Shown here: positions 49,272 to 58,929 of the stretch, piece after piece
Layout of the letters: each line of letters opens with the position of its first letter
Numbering within the stretch: position 1 is the first letter of the stretch
DNA from: Trichomonas vaginalis G3
Taxonomy: Eukaryota > Parabasalia > Trichomonadida > Trichomonadidae
Reading direction: 5' to 3'
Assembly: GCF_026262505.1 (NCBI RefSeq)
Contig: NC_067204.1
Coordinates: 12,108,522 to 12,172,521, forward strand
Length of the DNA: 64,000 nucleotides
Program-made: the position numbers and the translations under genes
Notes under the pieces: model-generated
The model's input: the letters and a program-made list of their open reading frames with translations, nothing else
Told to the model about the DNA's origin: nothing
The model's database searches: none

Positions 49272-50357
49272 ATGAGCTTGAAAGAAGTATTCGAACAACA
49301 TCCATGGAGGTCATTTAAGAAGTTCAATGAAGCTGCAAAGAGTTGGGGATTTACTAACAGAGCTGAAGTTAAAAAGTTCTTTGACAAAAATGTTGTACAT
49401 CAAACAAAAATAAACCCTTACGACTACTTTTTACCAATTTACTCCAACACTCCTGACGCATACCAATTTGACACTCTCATTCAAAGCAGAAAAGGAGGAC
49501 ATAAACCATTCCTCATCTTCATTAATGTTAACACTCGTAAAGCATATGCATATCCAATGAAAAATAAAGGAACTCGTGAAGTGTTAAGAGTTTTACAAAA
49601 GTTTGTAGCAGAACATAACCCAAGTACTTTAACATCAGACCAAGACAGTACTTACCTCAGCAACGAAATCACAGAATTTCTCATTAAGCATAACATAACT
49701 CACTACACTACTGAAGACCATAACCATAACATACTCGGTATCATTAACCGCTTCATAAGAACGCTCAGAGATTTAAACCAAGAGCGAGACTTTACCGAAG
49801 AAACAATGAAACACTTTCTCGAAGTATATAATTCCTCAACGCATTCTACAACAGGACATACACCAAATTCAATGACACAACAACAAGAAGAAAAGTATAT
49901 ACAAAAGAAACGAAGTCAAACACAAAATATCAGAAATTCAACACAATTTACCCTCATTCCTGGTACAAAAGTTCATGTAGTTCTTGACGACAAACCGTTG
50001 ACAAAGAAACGTTTAAGGTTAAGTCGAAATTATTATATCGTAGACTCTACGCAAGGTAATGGATATCTTATAAAAGCTGCTGACGACTCCATTGCATTTT
50101 ACCCTCGACATAAATTAGTTGAAAGTAGTAATGGCAAACTTGCTGAAACCATTGACGAAGCAAAGCGAGGAGTGGTTATTGAAATACTTGGCTATAACAT
50201 AAACGATGACACTTATAAAGTAAGATATGAAGGAGGCGTTGAAGATGTTATACCATCTAAGAACTTGAGAGAGTCAAAGCCAACACATCTGGGACCATTA
50301 GAGCGGGAATATTGGAAAGACAAAAATATGTCAGAAAGAATAAGAAAGTTCTTCTAA
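49272..50357 (+). CDS. RVE integrase (Polinton 2)
   Basis: 361 residues. The core runs from ~60: AYQFDTLIQSRKGGHKPFLI, INVNTRKAYAYPMKNKG, TLTSDQDSTYLSNE, then NILGIINRFIRTLRDL, the layout of Polinton integrases. The C-terminal part (FTLIPGTKVHVVLDD, RHKLVESS, then a chromo-like NINDDTYKVRYEGGVEDVIP) would read target chromatin. It inserts the element. The frame appears whole. It follows the fibre gene by 19 bases. Confidence 0.88.
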   Translation: MSLKEVFEQHPWRSFKKFNEAAKSWGFTNRAEVKKFFDKNVVHQTKINPYDYFLPIYSNTPDAYQFDTLIQSRKGGHKPFLIFINVNTRKAYAYPMKNKGTREVLRVLQKFVAEHNPSTLTSDQDSTYLSNEITEFLIKHNITHYTTEDHNHNILGIINRFIRTLRDLNQERDFTEETMKHFLEVYNSSTHSTTGHTPNSMTQQQEEKYIQKKRSQTQNIRNSTQFTLIPGTKVHVVLDDKPLTKKRLRLSRNYYIVDSTQGNGYLIKAADDSIAFYPRHKLVESSNGKLAETIDEAKRGVVIEILGYNINDDTYKVRYEGGVEDVIPSKNLRESKPTHLGPLEREYWKDKNMSERIRKFF

Positions 50358-50417
50358 ACTTTTTCGTTGGATGTAAATCAGACATGAACGAGAACAGTCA
50401 TGATATCATTAATGGTA

Positions 50418-50557
50418 CCATTTATTTTTATTGAATTCACCAAAAAATATAATTTAGGTGAAGTGGTGAGATTTCACCTAATTTTTCACCTGTTTTTTCA
50501 CCCTCGTGAATTTTCATGAATTTCCTTAAGATAGAAAAATAACGCTAATTTTTTTCT
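50418..50557. repeat. KilA-N upstream repeat, copy 1
   Basis: Contains TTTATTTTTATTGAATTCAC, TTAGGTGAA-x9-TTTCACCTAA, further TTTTTCACC boxes, and TTCCTTAAGATAGAAAAATAA before the 50593 gene. The AGGTGA boxes could be operators. Confidence 0.8.
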
Positions 50558-50592
50558 AACAAAATTTTTTATCTTGTATGTAAGAAACAGAA

Positions 50593-51255
50593 ATGTCAGT
50601 CGAAGCAAAAACATTCACGAACAAATCTAATGGCGAAACATTCACAAAAGGCACTTATAACGGTATTGAAGTCTTACGTAGAGACAAGGATGGTTACATT
50701 AATGCAACAAAGATGTGTCAGCAGTTTAGGAAAGACATTAGAAAGTTGTTGGAAAATAAGTCCTGGGAAGAGTATTATAAGGCATTTTGTGAAGAATATA
50801 GCAACCGCCGGAATTCGGACTGTTGCTTTTTATACAAAATTCATGCAGGAATTCCTGATGAAATCAAACAGGTTAGAGGAACGTATGTAGACCCAAGACT
50901 TATAAACTATATAGCAATGTGGGCTTCTCCAAAATATTGCATAGCAGTTGGAAAAATTATGGACTCCATAGACAAGAAAGTTCATGAGAAATTAGATGAA
51001 GAAGAACTTGAAGATACAGTAGAGAATGCTAAACCTTTGTTCGAACAAGAAGTTAGAAAAATGCGCGAAAAACAATTAGAACATGAACGTGAGATATGTT
51101 ATGGTTATAGAGATTCCCCATACGAACTAGACCAATGGGAACAAGAAGATTTAAAGAGAGAATTTAGAGAATATGAACTCGCTAAGATAGCATTAGAAGC
51201 TGCAGAAAAGAAGTTAAAAGCTTGGGGTCGTTTTGTACAAAAATATTGTGAGTAA
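50593..51255 (+). CDS. KilA-N domain protein (Polinton 2)
   Basis: 220 residues. NGIEVLRRDKDGYINATKMC and GTYVDPRLINYIAMWASPKY are the two hallmark stretches of the KilA-N DNA-binding domain (~15-125) found in large DNA viruses and phages. The rest is coiled coil (KLDEEELEDTVENA onwards). It probably regulates viral genes; its own upstream region carries AGGTGA boxes shared with the next two genes, so autoregulation is plausible. Uncommon in Polintons. Confidence 0.88.
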   Translation: MSVEAKTFTNKSNGETFTKGTYNGIEVLRRDKDGYINATKMCQQFRKDIRKLLENKSWEEYYKAFCEEYSNRRNSDCCFLYKIHAGIPDEIKQVRGTYVDPRLINYIAMWASPKYCIAVGKIMDSIDKKVHEKLDEEELEDTVENAKPLFEQEVRKMREKQLEHEREICYGYRDSPYELDQWEQEDLKREFREYELAKIALEAAEKKLKAWGRFVQKYCE

Positions 51256-51260
51256 ATGAA

Positions 51261-51400
51261 CCATTTATTTTTATTGAATTCACCAAAAAAATAAAGTTTA
51301 GGTGAAGAGGTGAGATTTCACCTAATTTTTCACCTCTTTTTTCACCCTCATGAATTTTCATGAATTTCCTTAAGATAGAAAAATAAGGTTAGTTTTATTT
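51261..51400. repeat. KilA-N upstream repeat, copy 2
   Basis: Nearly the same ~140 bases as 50418-50557, again ending TTAAGATAGAAAAATAAGGTTAG before the next gene. Confidence 0.82.
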
Positions 51401-51430
51401 TTATTTATTTTTTTATTTTGTATAAAAGAT

Positions 51431-52368
51431 ATGATTTCAACAATCGGCACAACAACAATTCAAACAACAACAGCACCAAATTCATTAGTCATGAATCCTA
51501 CGTCAATGTTAGTAGAGATGAAAAACTTCATTCCTTCTTCATTTACTTTCGAAACAGAAATACAAAGAATAAAGCAAGAACTTTTAACAAGTAATTTAGA
51601 CTGTACCGCACAGGATGAAGAAAATGAAGAATATCTTTATGACATGCAGGACATTATTGACCATTTACCAAATTGCCTGAAATCCAACAACAAAAGCTCA
51701 CTATTCATGAATTCGATGAAATAGAAGTGAAACCAACTGACTCAGTAGAAATAAAGAAGTTCATACGAAAGGTAAATTATGAGTTTCTAGGATATCATTG
51801 CAACCATAAAATTATGGACAAAGATTGCGACATGGTTTATAAGAACATCTCTGACATATATAAATCGGAGGAGTTTAAGACATACGACAACTTTGTTTCA
51901 TTAGTTGCAAAATGTGTATGGCAGATAAGAGATAAAGACAGAAGAGGTAAGGTATGGCATGAACAGATAAAACCAACTGCTTCAGATTTAAAGAAAACCA
52001 TTGACGACTTAGTTGTTTTAGCAGGTAAGGTTTCAGAATATAACGCAAAAATGAATCCGCAATGTTCTAAATGTAAAGCAGCAATGAGGAAATATAACTA
52101 CTCCGTCAAAGAGATAGAAAGAATGAGAAACGACTATGCAGATTTAAAGAAAGAAGCAGAAAAACCAGCAGAAAATAAAATGGACATGTTAGCATTTCTG
52201 AACAAAAACTATCCAACTGCTGACGATTTCCTTCACTCTGACGTCAAGAAGTATAAAGAAACCTTCGGCATTGTTAAAACTTTTGATGTACTAAAAGAAG
52301 AAATTGAAGCTACGAAGCTGTTTAGGATTTCAAATATACATCGTACAATTCATGTGAAACGTTTATAA
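51431..52368 (+). pseudogene. Polinton 2 gene between two KilA-N type genes (possibly one break)
   Basis: Two overlapping frames. The first begins MISTIGTTTIQ and is threonine-rich; the second holds FLGYHCNHKIMDKDCDMV, CSKCKAAMRKY (a CxxC pair), and coiled coil, ending FRISNIHRTIHVKRL. It shares the upstream repeat with the KilA-N genes, which suggests common control. No family recognised. Confidence 0.45.
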
Positions 52369-52369
52369 A

Positions 52370-52500
52370 ATAACTGGGGTAGAAATTAGGTGAAAAATTA
52401 GGTGAAATCTCACCTCTTCACCTAAAATATATTTTTATTGAATTCAGCAACAAAAATAATGAATTTCTTTAAGACAGAAAAAATAAAGTTAGAATTTTTT
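52370..52500. repeat. KilA-N upstream repeat, copy 3 (partly rearranged)
   Basis: Has AATTAGGTGAAAAATTAGG, TGAAATCTCACCTCTTCACC, TTTTTATTGAATTCAGC and TTCTTTAAGACAGAAAAAAT. The AGGTGA part is inverted relative to copies 1 and 2 while the right half is direct. Confidence 0.75.
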
Positions 52501-52536
52501 TTATTTATTTTTTTATCCTGTATATAAGAAACAGAA

Positions 52537-53355
52537 ATGTCAACATCAGAGAACACAACAATTGCTATCGTTCATGAAGCCATAAATGAAGAATACGAAT
52601 ACATACAATATAACAAACAGTTACGTCTCATTCGTTCGGTCAAAGACGACATGTATCAAATGCAAAGTATAATAAATGCTCTTCGTTCTACAAAGCAAGC
52701 ATATCATTGGTTTGAAAACCAACAGACAAAAGAACTTTTAGAAGAATTTCCTCATATGATTGCTTCCCTCGGAAAACCGGGGGAAGAGATTCCGTACGAA
52801 AATCGCAAGAATTTGGCACCTGGTTTGAAAGGTTATTATATTCATAGACTTTTAGTAAACGCTGTAGCAATGTGGGCTTCACCTCGTTATGCTTGTTATA
52901 TTTTCATGATGTTAGATGAACTATATAAAGCAGAACGTGAAGAAATGGAAAAAAAACTTCAAGCAAAAGATGAAGTCATTGAATCCAAAGACAAAAGCAT
53001 ACAGAAAAGAATACCGCGTTCAGTACCAAAAGGAAAGGAAAAGAGTTATAAGTATATGATTTATACTGAAGATATGGAAGATAAAGATATGGTTATGTTG
53101 CATTTAGTCAGAAGAAACAACAAGAGCTTTTATGACCTCGCTAAGATATATAAATCTGACAGAAACTGGTTCTATCGTGAAAACTTACCGATTTCAATGA
53201 CACCGAATGAGCAAATAAAGGAAGTTGTCAAAAATACTCTTCCTCAAACACACTATGACATCAAAGGTTGCACAATACTTACATTCAAAGAAGACTTACC
53301 GCTACTGAAAGAAAAGATAACAGAATATTTCGACAACTTCAAAGAGGAAGAATGA
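52537..53355 (+). CDS. KilA-N/MSV199-like protein 2 (Polinton 2)
   Basis: 272 residues. NAVAMWASPRYACYIFMMLDELY (~105-128) matches the end of the KilA-N/MSV199-type domain and the AMWASPKYC of the 50593 protein. A coiled coil (~130-155) leads to a C-terminal domain with KSYKYMIYTEDMEDKDMVML and VRRNNKSFYDL, as in DUF3627-like tails of viral KilA-N proteins. A DNA-binding regulator is likely. Start MSTSENTT after a TATATAAGAAACAGAA leader, the same as in 50593. Confidence 0.65.
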   Translation: MSTSENTTIAIVHEAINEEYEYIQYNKQLRLIRSVKDDMYQMQSIINALRSTKQAYHWFENQQTKELLEEFPHMIASLGKPGEEIPYENRKNLAPGLKGYYIHRLLVNAVAMWASPRYACYIFMMLDELYKAEREEMEKKLQAKDEVIESKDKSIQKRIPRSVPKGKEKSYKYMIYTEDMEDKDMVMLHLVRRNNKSFYDLAKIYKSDRNWFYRENLPISMTPNEQIKEVVKNTLPQTHYDIKGCTILTFKEDLPLLKEKITEYFDNFKEEE

Positions 53356-53406
53356 AAATCTACGCTAATTTTATTTTTTATAAAATTTTATCTCATATGA
53401 AAGAAC

Positions 53407-53622
53407 ATGAATTTAGAATATTCGGAACTCATGACAGAAGAAGAGAACGAACAACATGTAAAAGATTATGCAAAATTTCTGAAGACATACAAAGCATTTA
53501 AACAATATCTAAATGCTTCTAAAGATTATGCAAAATTCCTAAAGGTATATAAAGCTTATGAAAAAACGTATGAAAAGTTTATACATTGGGGAATTGTTGT
53601 AAAATATCGATATGAAGACTAA
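53407..53622 (+). CDS. Small protein with internal KDYAKFLK repeats (Polinton 2)
   Basis: 71 residues with KDYAKFLKTYKAF and KDYAKFLKVYKAY in tandem, ending WGIVVKYRYED. Preceded by a TTTTATTTTTTATAAAATTT leader. Function unknown. Confidence 0.5.
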   Translation: MNLEYSELMTEEENEQHVKDYAKFLKTYKAFKQYLNASKDYAKFLKVYKAYEKTYEKFIHWGIVVKYRYED

Positions 53623-53640
53623 CCAAAAATATATTTTTGC

Positions 53641-54114
53641 TTAAATAACGTCAGGGTCTATTTCTTCAACCATTTCCGTTCCTTCGTCAATGTCAATAGA
53701 AGCTTCTTCAACCTTTGGTAAGAATTTCTGTATAACATCTTTGTTCGTTATTGTCTTCAGAGATGAAGGATAATATTTCACAGATGTTTCACCCTTCTTA
53801 TATTCTTTCTGTTCGGAAAGATTCATAGCAATACTGAAGAAGTCAACGTTAGAGTTCTTTATAACAGTATAGTGTGTATCTTTGACATTCACGAAGAAAC
53901 TCTTTTGTTTCAAAACTACTGCTAACTCTTGTGAAGTATAACGTTTGCGGTCAATGACGATAGCTAATGGTCTGACATACTGACCAAACTTAGATTCTTT
54001 CACAAACTTCTTGTTAAAGATAACATTAACATTTGCAGCATTACTGAACTCATTCTTGATGGAAGTAGCGAGAGCATTGTATGAAAAGAACTTGCAATCT
54101 TGCATGTGTTTCAT
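53641..54114 (-). CDS. Polinton 2 protein of unknown function
   Basis: 157 residues, MKHMQDCKFFSYNALATSIK, mixed alpha/beta, with an acidic tail (EEASIDIDEGTEMVEEIDPD). It looks like a folded domain of ~115 residues. It lies just left of the polymerase, divergent from it. No family recognised; a protease motif is not evident. Confidence 0.5.
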   Translation of the reverse strand: MKHMQDCKFFSYNALATSIKNEFSNAANVNVIFNKKFVKESKFGQYVRPLAIVIDRKRYTSQELAVVLKQKSFFVNVKDTHYTVIKNSNVDFFSIAMNLSEQKEYKKGETSVKYYPSSLKTITNKDVIQKFLPKVEEASIDIDEGTEMVEEIDPDVI

Positions 54115-54204
54115 TAAAATAAAAATATTAAATTATTTTGAAAAATAACTTAAAAAAAATCTAATCTAATTTTTTCAAAAAATATTTTTTATTTCCTACT
54201 AAAG

Positions 54205-57200
54205 ATGTATCGGAAGTTGTCTAAGTTAGAACACTCGGAAATAAAACAACTTCTAACAGAAGCTAACATAGATGTTGCAAAACATTACGCGACAAACAAA
54301 AAGGCACTCGCTGACTTCATTAAAGACTACAATGGTGCAGTTACTTATGATAGAATTCATGAGTTCATAAAGCCGCAACGCGGCGAGGACGAAGTCCATG
54401 CAAGAACTTTTCCTTTAAATGACGTTGCTATTGACTTATATCATAGACGTTCAGTACCACATGAAGTAAGAAGAGAAATGTTTGACATAACAAATGCAAA
54501 CGTTGGTCATACTCGTAAAGCTCTTTCACATGATGTTCGTCAAGAAATGTTTGACATAACGAACTCAAACGTTGGTGAAACAAGAAGAAGAGACGACACA
54601 CTGAAACAACAGAGAAGAGAGATGTTTAAAAGTGCTATAAAACAAGTTCGCAAAGCTAACGATGTCATTCGTTCCATTGACGACAAACCAAAAGAAGGTG
54701 AGAGATGGTTAAAGAAAGATGAAGAGAATAGGAAGAGAAATGTGAAGTCAGGCAATAGACTCATTGACTTTAACATCGAAGCTTTAGATGAACCAAACAG
54801 AGACTACTTACACAAACATTTCGGTAAGGTTTTCATGAGACTCTTAGAGAAGATTAAAATAAACTCACAACAGAGATGGATGGTATGTTATAAACTTGGT
54901 GGAAAGTATGAATGTTCTACGTTAAACTTCAATAATATTGGAACATTACTACATCAGCTCTTGAAGGAGAACTTTATATCAGAGATAGAAGCAAATGCCG
55001 CAGGTATTGTTGAAATGCACTATGACTTCTTCTTGACAAACATAAAGAATCTTACCGAAATAAAGATGTATGATTTAACTGAATATAAAGGCTTAACGAT
55101 GTCAGATGTAAAGAAAGGAAAGCCACAGAAGCGACCATATAGAGATGAAAGCACACTGACAGAAAGACAGAAAAGATTATTGAACAGACTTAAACAAACA
55201 GGAGATAAACAAGATATAGATGACTTCTGGAATGAAATCCTTGGTGAAAAGAAGTTTTATAAGAAGAGAAGCGGTCAGTTCTGGAAGTATCTTTGCACAT
55301 TACCTATAAATCTTGAACGTTACCAAATCTTCAATGAACTGAACAAAAGAACTACAGCACTTATGACAGAAGACAATTGTTTCGTTTATGCTTGCATTCA
55401 GGCTGGAGTAAATGAAGAAACTATTGACCACATGAGAGAAGTCATTCGTGTTAGAGACTTTCCTCAAAGTAAAGTACAAGAAATTTCTGACGCAACAGGT
55501 ATAGCATTTAATGTTACCATTGGTTATTTCAATGACTCCAAAGATAACAGAATAATTCACTACATACCAAAAGAATGTGAAACTGCTCGAACTATTGACT
55601 TACTTCTTGTTGAAGACCACTACATGCTAAATGAAAGATTACCAATGACAACATACTTCTTCAGAAATTACAGAGCAATCTTGAAGGAGTGTGGTGGAAT
55701 GAACATTGAGAAACAGATGAAGATTTATACAACGAGAGAGAACAAATATGTAGTTCGTTATGATAGAACAACACCGTTATGGGATGTTATGAAAACATTG
55801 TGGGAGTGCAAATATTTCGAACCTATTTCTTATGGAGAACTTTTCACATATACGACTGACTTATATAAACAGAACCTTGCACCATTTAAAGATTTGACAT
55901 ATGCTCCAAAGTATTGTGTACAACTGAAGAAGAAAGCAGAGTCAAAAGAAGTAAATAAAAATAAGTGCAAGTTCATTCCTGAGCATATTTTCTTTGCTGA
56001 CTTTGAGTGTAGCACAGACGGCTTTCATAAAGCCTTTAACATCTGTTATGACAGTGAAGATGGTTCAGTGAGTGAAAGCATTTGGGGTCAGAACTGTGCA
56101 ACAGAATTTTTGGAAAGACTTCCTGACAAGAGTTTAATATATTTCCATAACCTCAGTTATGACATAAACTTTATCTTAAGACACATGACAGAAGTGAAAG
56201 GAACTCCCATCATTAAAGGTTCACGAACAATGCAAATAACTGGTTTATATAAAGGACGGGCAATTATTATAAAAGACTCTTACAGTGTTATAAATAAGAA
56301 GCTTAAACTATTACGATGGAAACAGAGATATTAGAATAAGAGATGAAGTAAAGAAGTTGTTTGAGTTAAGGTTAAAGTATAAGAAAGAAGGAAATCCTTT
56401 GCAAGAAAATATAAAGCTCATTCTGAACAGTATTTATGGCAAAACTATTCTATCTCCTATTGAGTCAAAAATAACCATAGTAAATGACAAAGATGCTATA
56501 AGATATGCCATCAGAAACTACAACCATATAGTGAAGTTCGAAGGTTTGGATGGTTCAGATAAAACTATTTTCAAGCTAACGAAAAGCATTTGCAGACACT
56601 TTAACTTCTGTCCACTTGGTGTTAACATTCTGTCTATGTCGAAGAGAATAATGTGTGAAGTATTCTGTACTGCTGAGGACTTAGGAATGGACATCTTTTA
56701 TAGCGATACGGACAGTATGCATCTCTACAATGAAGATATCCCTCGTTTAGCTGAAGAATTTGAGAAACGTTATGGAAGAGTTCTCATTGGTAAAAACCTT
56801 GGTCAGTTTCATTCTGACTTCGCAGAAATAACACCTGGAAAACAAAGTTTAGCATACGAGTCAATATTTTGTGGAAAGAAGACTTACATAGACTTACTCA
56901 CAAACGATTTGAATGAAGTTGCATTTCACTGCAGAATGAAAGGCGTGAAGCAAGATGTTATTGCTTTAACCGCTAATGAAATGTTTCCTGACTCTGTTCA
57001 GTGTTTCTATGATGAAGATAAAGGTTTAATGGTTCCGCAAGGAAAATATGACAAAGATAGTAAATTCAGTGTCATGAAACTTTATAAAGCACTTTATGAC
57101 GGTCAAGAGATTGCATTCGACTTGTGTAAGTCTTCTAGTCCTTGCTTTGCTGAAAAGTTCAACTTCTCAATAACGACTAAAACAAGCTTTATTCGTAAGT

Positions 57201-57211
57201 TGAAGTTCTGA
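54205..57211 (+). pseudogene. Protein-primed family B DNA polymerase (Polinton 2, broken)
   Basis: N-terminal ~330 residues precede the polymerase proper and include two REMFDITN-x-NVG-x-TR repeats (~88-120), perhaps the protein-priming part. The exonuclease motif ADFECSTDGFHKAFNI and LIYFHNLSYDINFILRH follow, then NSIYGKTILSP (motif B) and FYSDTDSMHLY (motif C). It would replicate the element. At least one break; the total is shorter than expected for a whole enzyme. Start MYRKLSKLEHSEI. Confidence 0.85.
54372..54397. repeat. Double-hairpin element inside polymerase region of Polinton 2
   Basis: GCCGC-aac-GCGGC, GA, GGAC-gaa-GTCC; both stems perfect. In frame as KPQRGEDEVH, alike to KPQSGEDVD of Polinton 1 at a different place in the polymerase. 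Confidence 0.85.
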
Positions 57212-57257
57212 GGTCATTTATTTTTGTCAGCAATGAGGTCATTCGTGATAAAAATAA

Positions 57258-57282
57258 GCCGCTAGCGGCAAGGGCGAAGCCC
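57258..57282. repeat. Double-hairpin element between convergent Polinton 2 genes
   Basis: GCCGC-ta-GCGGC... with AA spacer, then GGGC-gaa-GCCC. Between the 3' ends of the polymerase and a penton-like gene. Confidence 0.8.
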
Positions 57283-57292
57283 ATGTGGTCAT

Positions 57293-58150
57293 TTACAATA
57301 CAGCTATTGTAGAATTTAAGAGTTGTGCTTCAATGTAGAGACAATCTTTCCCATCTGGAGGTAGCAAAACAGGTGCTTTATGGTCATGAGTGGAGAACAT
57401 GTCTATCCAAAACTCACGATTGAAACCAGTTAATTTATAGTATTTAGGGTTAGGAAGTGGTGAATTTCTTGTATGACCAATGAACTCATTTTCAACTCCC
57501 TTACTTAAGTTTGAATATAATATAGCTTGCTTTCTATCCCAAATGCCAGGTGTTACAATCTTTGAAAATTCATTTTTCCTCGGAAGCATTGCATCATAAT
57601 TGAAAACATTCTTGAAATCATCATTGGGTTCAGAGATTTGAAATCTTATACGTAATGGATTTTCTTTCTCTTTAGCTACTTCATTGAATGGTGAATATAA
57701 AACAAACTGACAGTCATGAGTTCCATCTTCATTTGGTACAAACTCGTAATGAAAAGCTATTAATCTTTCTACAATTCCTTCTTCTTTCAGTTCTGCAAGA
57801 AAATCACGTAAAGGCTGTAAAGTTTGTACTTCAATGTTGAACTTCTTTTGAAAATTTTCGTAAAATGTAATTATACAGTCTTCTAACGTTGTATCGTTAT
57901 TGAAGTATTTGTATATGTGAATGTTTTGGGCGCTTAAAGACTGTTCGTCATTTTCTATCTCGACTTGAAGTATAAATTCAACTTTCCTAAATGCTCTCGT
58001 AATGTACATATTTGTTATGCCAATGTACTTCTCTTCATTTATGTTCACAATCCAGTCTGTTGGAAACTTAAACGTTACTCTGTTCCCTTTTATTTTAACG
58101 TCAGGGTTTTCACTACTGAACGCAACAGATAAAGGTATTTGTCTATACAT
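57293..58150 (-). CDS. Putative penton-like protein C (Polinton 2)
   Basis: 285 residues, beta-rich. Its last third matches 42608-43489 (GIWDRKQAILYSNLS, PKYYKLTGF, LPPDGKDCLYIEAQLL). The N-terminus differs (SVAFSSENPDVKIKGNRVTF, FPTDWIVNINEEKYIGITNM). A paralogue kept at a distance of 15 kb in the same element. Likely virion protein. The frame appears whole. Confidence 0.55.
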   Translation of the reverse strand: MYRQIPLSVAFSSENPDVKIKGNRVTFKFPTDWIVNINEEKYIGITNMYITRAFRKVEFILQVEIENDEQSLSAQNIHIYKYFNNDTTLEDCIITFYENFQKKFNIEVQTLQPLRDFLAELKEEGIVERLIAFHYEFVPNEDGTHDCQFVLYSPFNEVAKEKENPLRIRFQISEPNDDFKNVFNYDAMLPRKNEFSKIVTPGIWDRKQAILYSNLSKGVENEFIGHTRNSPLPNPKYYKLTGFNREFWIDMFSTHDHKAPVLLPPDGKDCLYIEAQLLNSTIAVL

Positions 58151-58174
58151 TTAGTTCGGATAAAAATAAACCAT

Positions 58175-58429
58175 TTACTCTTTCTTTGCTTCAGCTTCCT
58201 TTGCTTTTTGTTCTTCTCTAACTTTCTTCGCCAGCAAACGTGGGTTCTTCTATCTTCCAGCAGCTAATGCAGCAAGTTGTTTTTCACTAAGTTTTCTCTT
58301 TGGTCTCTCTGGCTTTTGTTCTTGTTTTTGTTCCTTCAGTTCGGATAAAATTTGTTCGCGAATTTCTTTCTTCAATGCTTCAACATCTATGACCCCTTGG
58401 GTCTTGTCCGTAGGACTTGTCTGAGTCAT
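58175..58429 (-). pseudogene. Small lysine-rich protein (Polinton 2, about one break)
   Basis: Starts MTQTSPTDKTQGVIDVEALK; charged, helical, with LSEKQLAALAAG and a basic end. A small DNA-binding core protein is possible, not shown. It contains an in-frame double hairpin near its start. Confidence 0.45.
58391..58416. repeat. Double-hairpin element in small lysine-rich gene
   Basis: GACCC-ctt-GGGTC, TT, GTCC-gta-GGAC; both stems perfect. Confidence 0.85.
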
Positions 58430-58473
58430 TTGACTGCAGATAAAAAACTAAATTAAACTTTAACCAATGTAAA

Positions 58474-58902
58474 ATGAGCTTGTCAAAATCAGAGCGAGAG
58501 TCTATTATATTAAATGACGCAAGAGGAATACAACATCCTTTCTATTATGTAAGTCAGAGTAAAGATGGTAAAATATATGTAAGAAAAAGAAAGGTACCAT
58601 TAGCAAATGCAGAGAGCGACAACATTAAGGTGCATGGCACCGAGGGTGAAGCCCATATAAAACCTTCTGTTCAAACTGAGCCACCAAAAGAACAAGAAGA
58701 AAAGAAGCCAGATGTACTTTCAATAACGAACCAAGAGCTTATTGCAAAGTTCGTGAATTTCATTGAAAAGCAAACCGAGTCAAAGAACCCTGACCCACCA
58801 GTGAAAGAAGTTGAGACAAAAGAGAATGTACAATTCATTGAAAATGTCAAGAAACAACTTCCACCTCGAATGCCAAGAAGAAGAGTGAGAATAATGAAGT
58901 AA
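58474..58902 (+). CDS. Polinton 2 small protein, unknown
   Basis: 142 residues. The N-terminal part (GIQHPFYYVSQSKDGKIYVRKRK) resembles that of 61042-61278 (GFYVHTMKDGRVQFRKIK); the rest is charged and ends in a basic PPRMPRRRVRIMK. It precedes the capsid gene by 27 bases. A DNA- or capsid-contacting virion protein is possible. Confidence 0.5.
   Translation: MSLSKSERESIILNDARGIQHPFYYVSQSKDGKIYVRKRKVPLANAESDNIKVHGTEGEAHIKPSVQTEPPKEQEEKKPDVLSITNQELIAKFVNFIEKQTESKNPDPPVKEVETKENVQFIENVKKQLPPRMPRRRVRIMK
58629..58654. repeat. Double-hairpin element in small Polinton 2 gene
   Basis: GGTGC-atg-GCACC, GA, GGGT-gaa-GCCC (one G-U). In frame as HGTEGEAH. Confidence 0.75.
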
Positions 58903-58929
58903 AGAGATATTTTTATCCGAATCAAAGAC

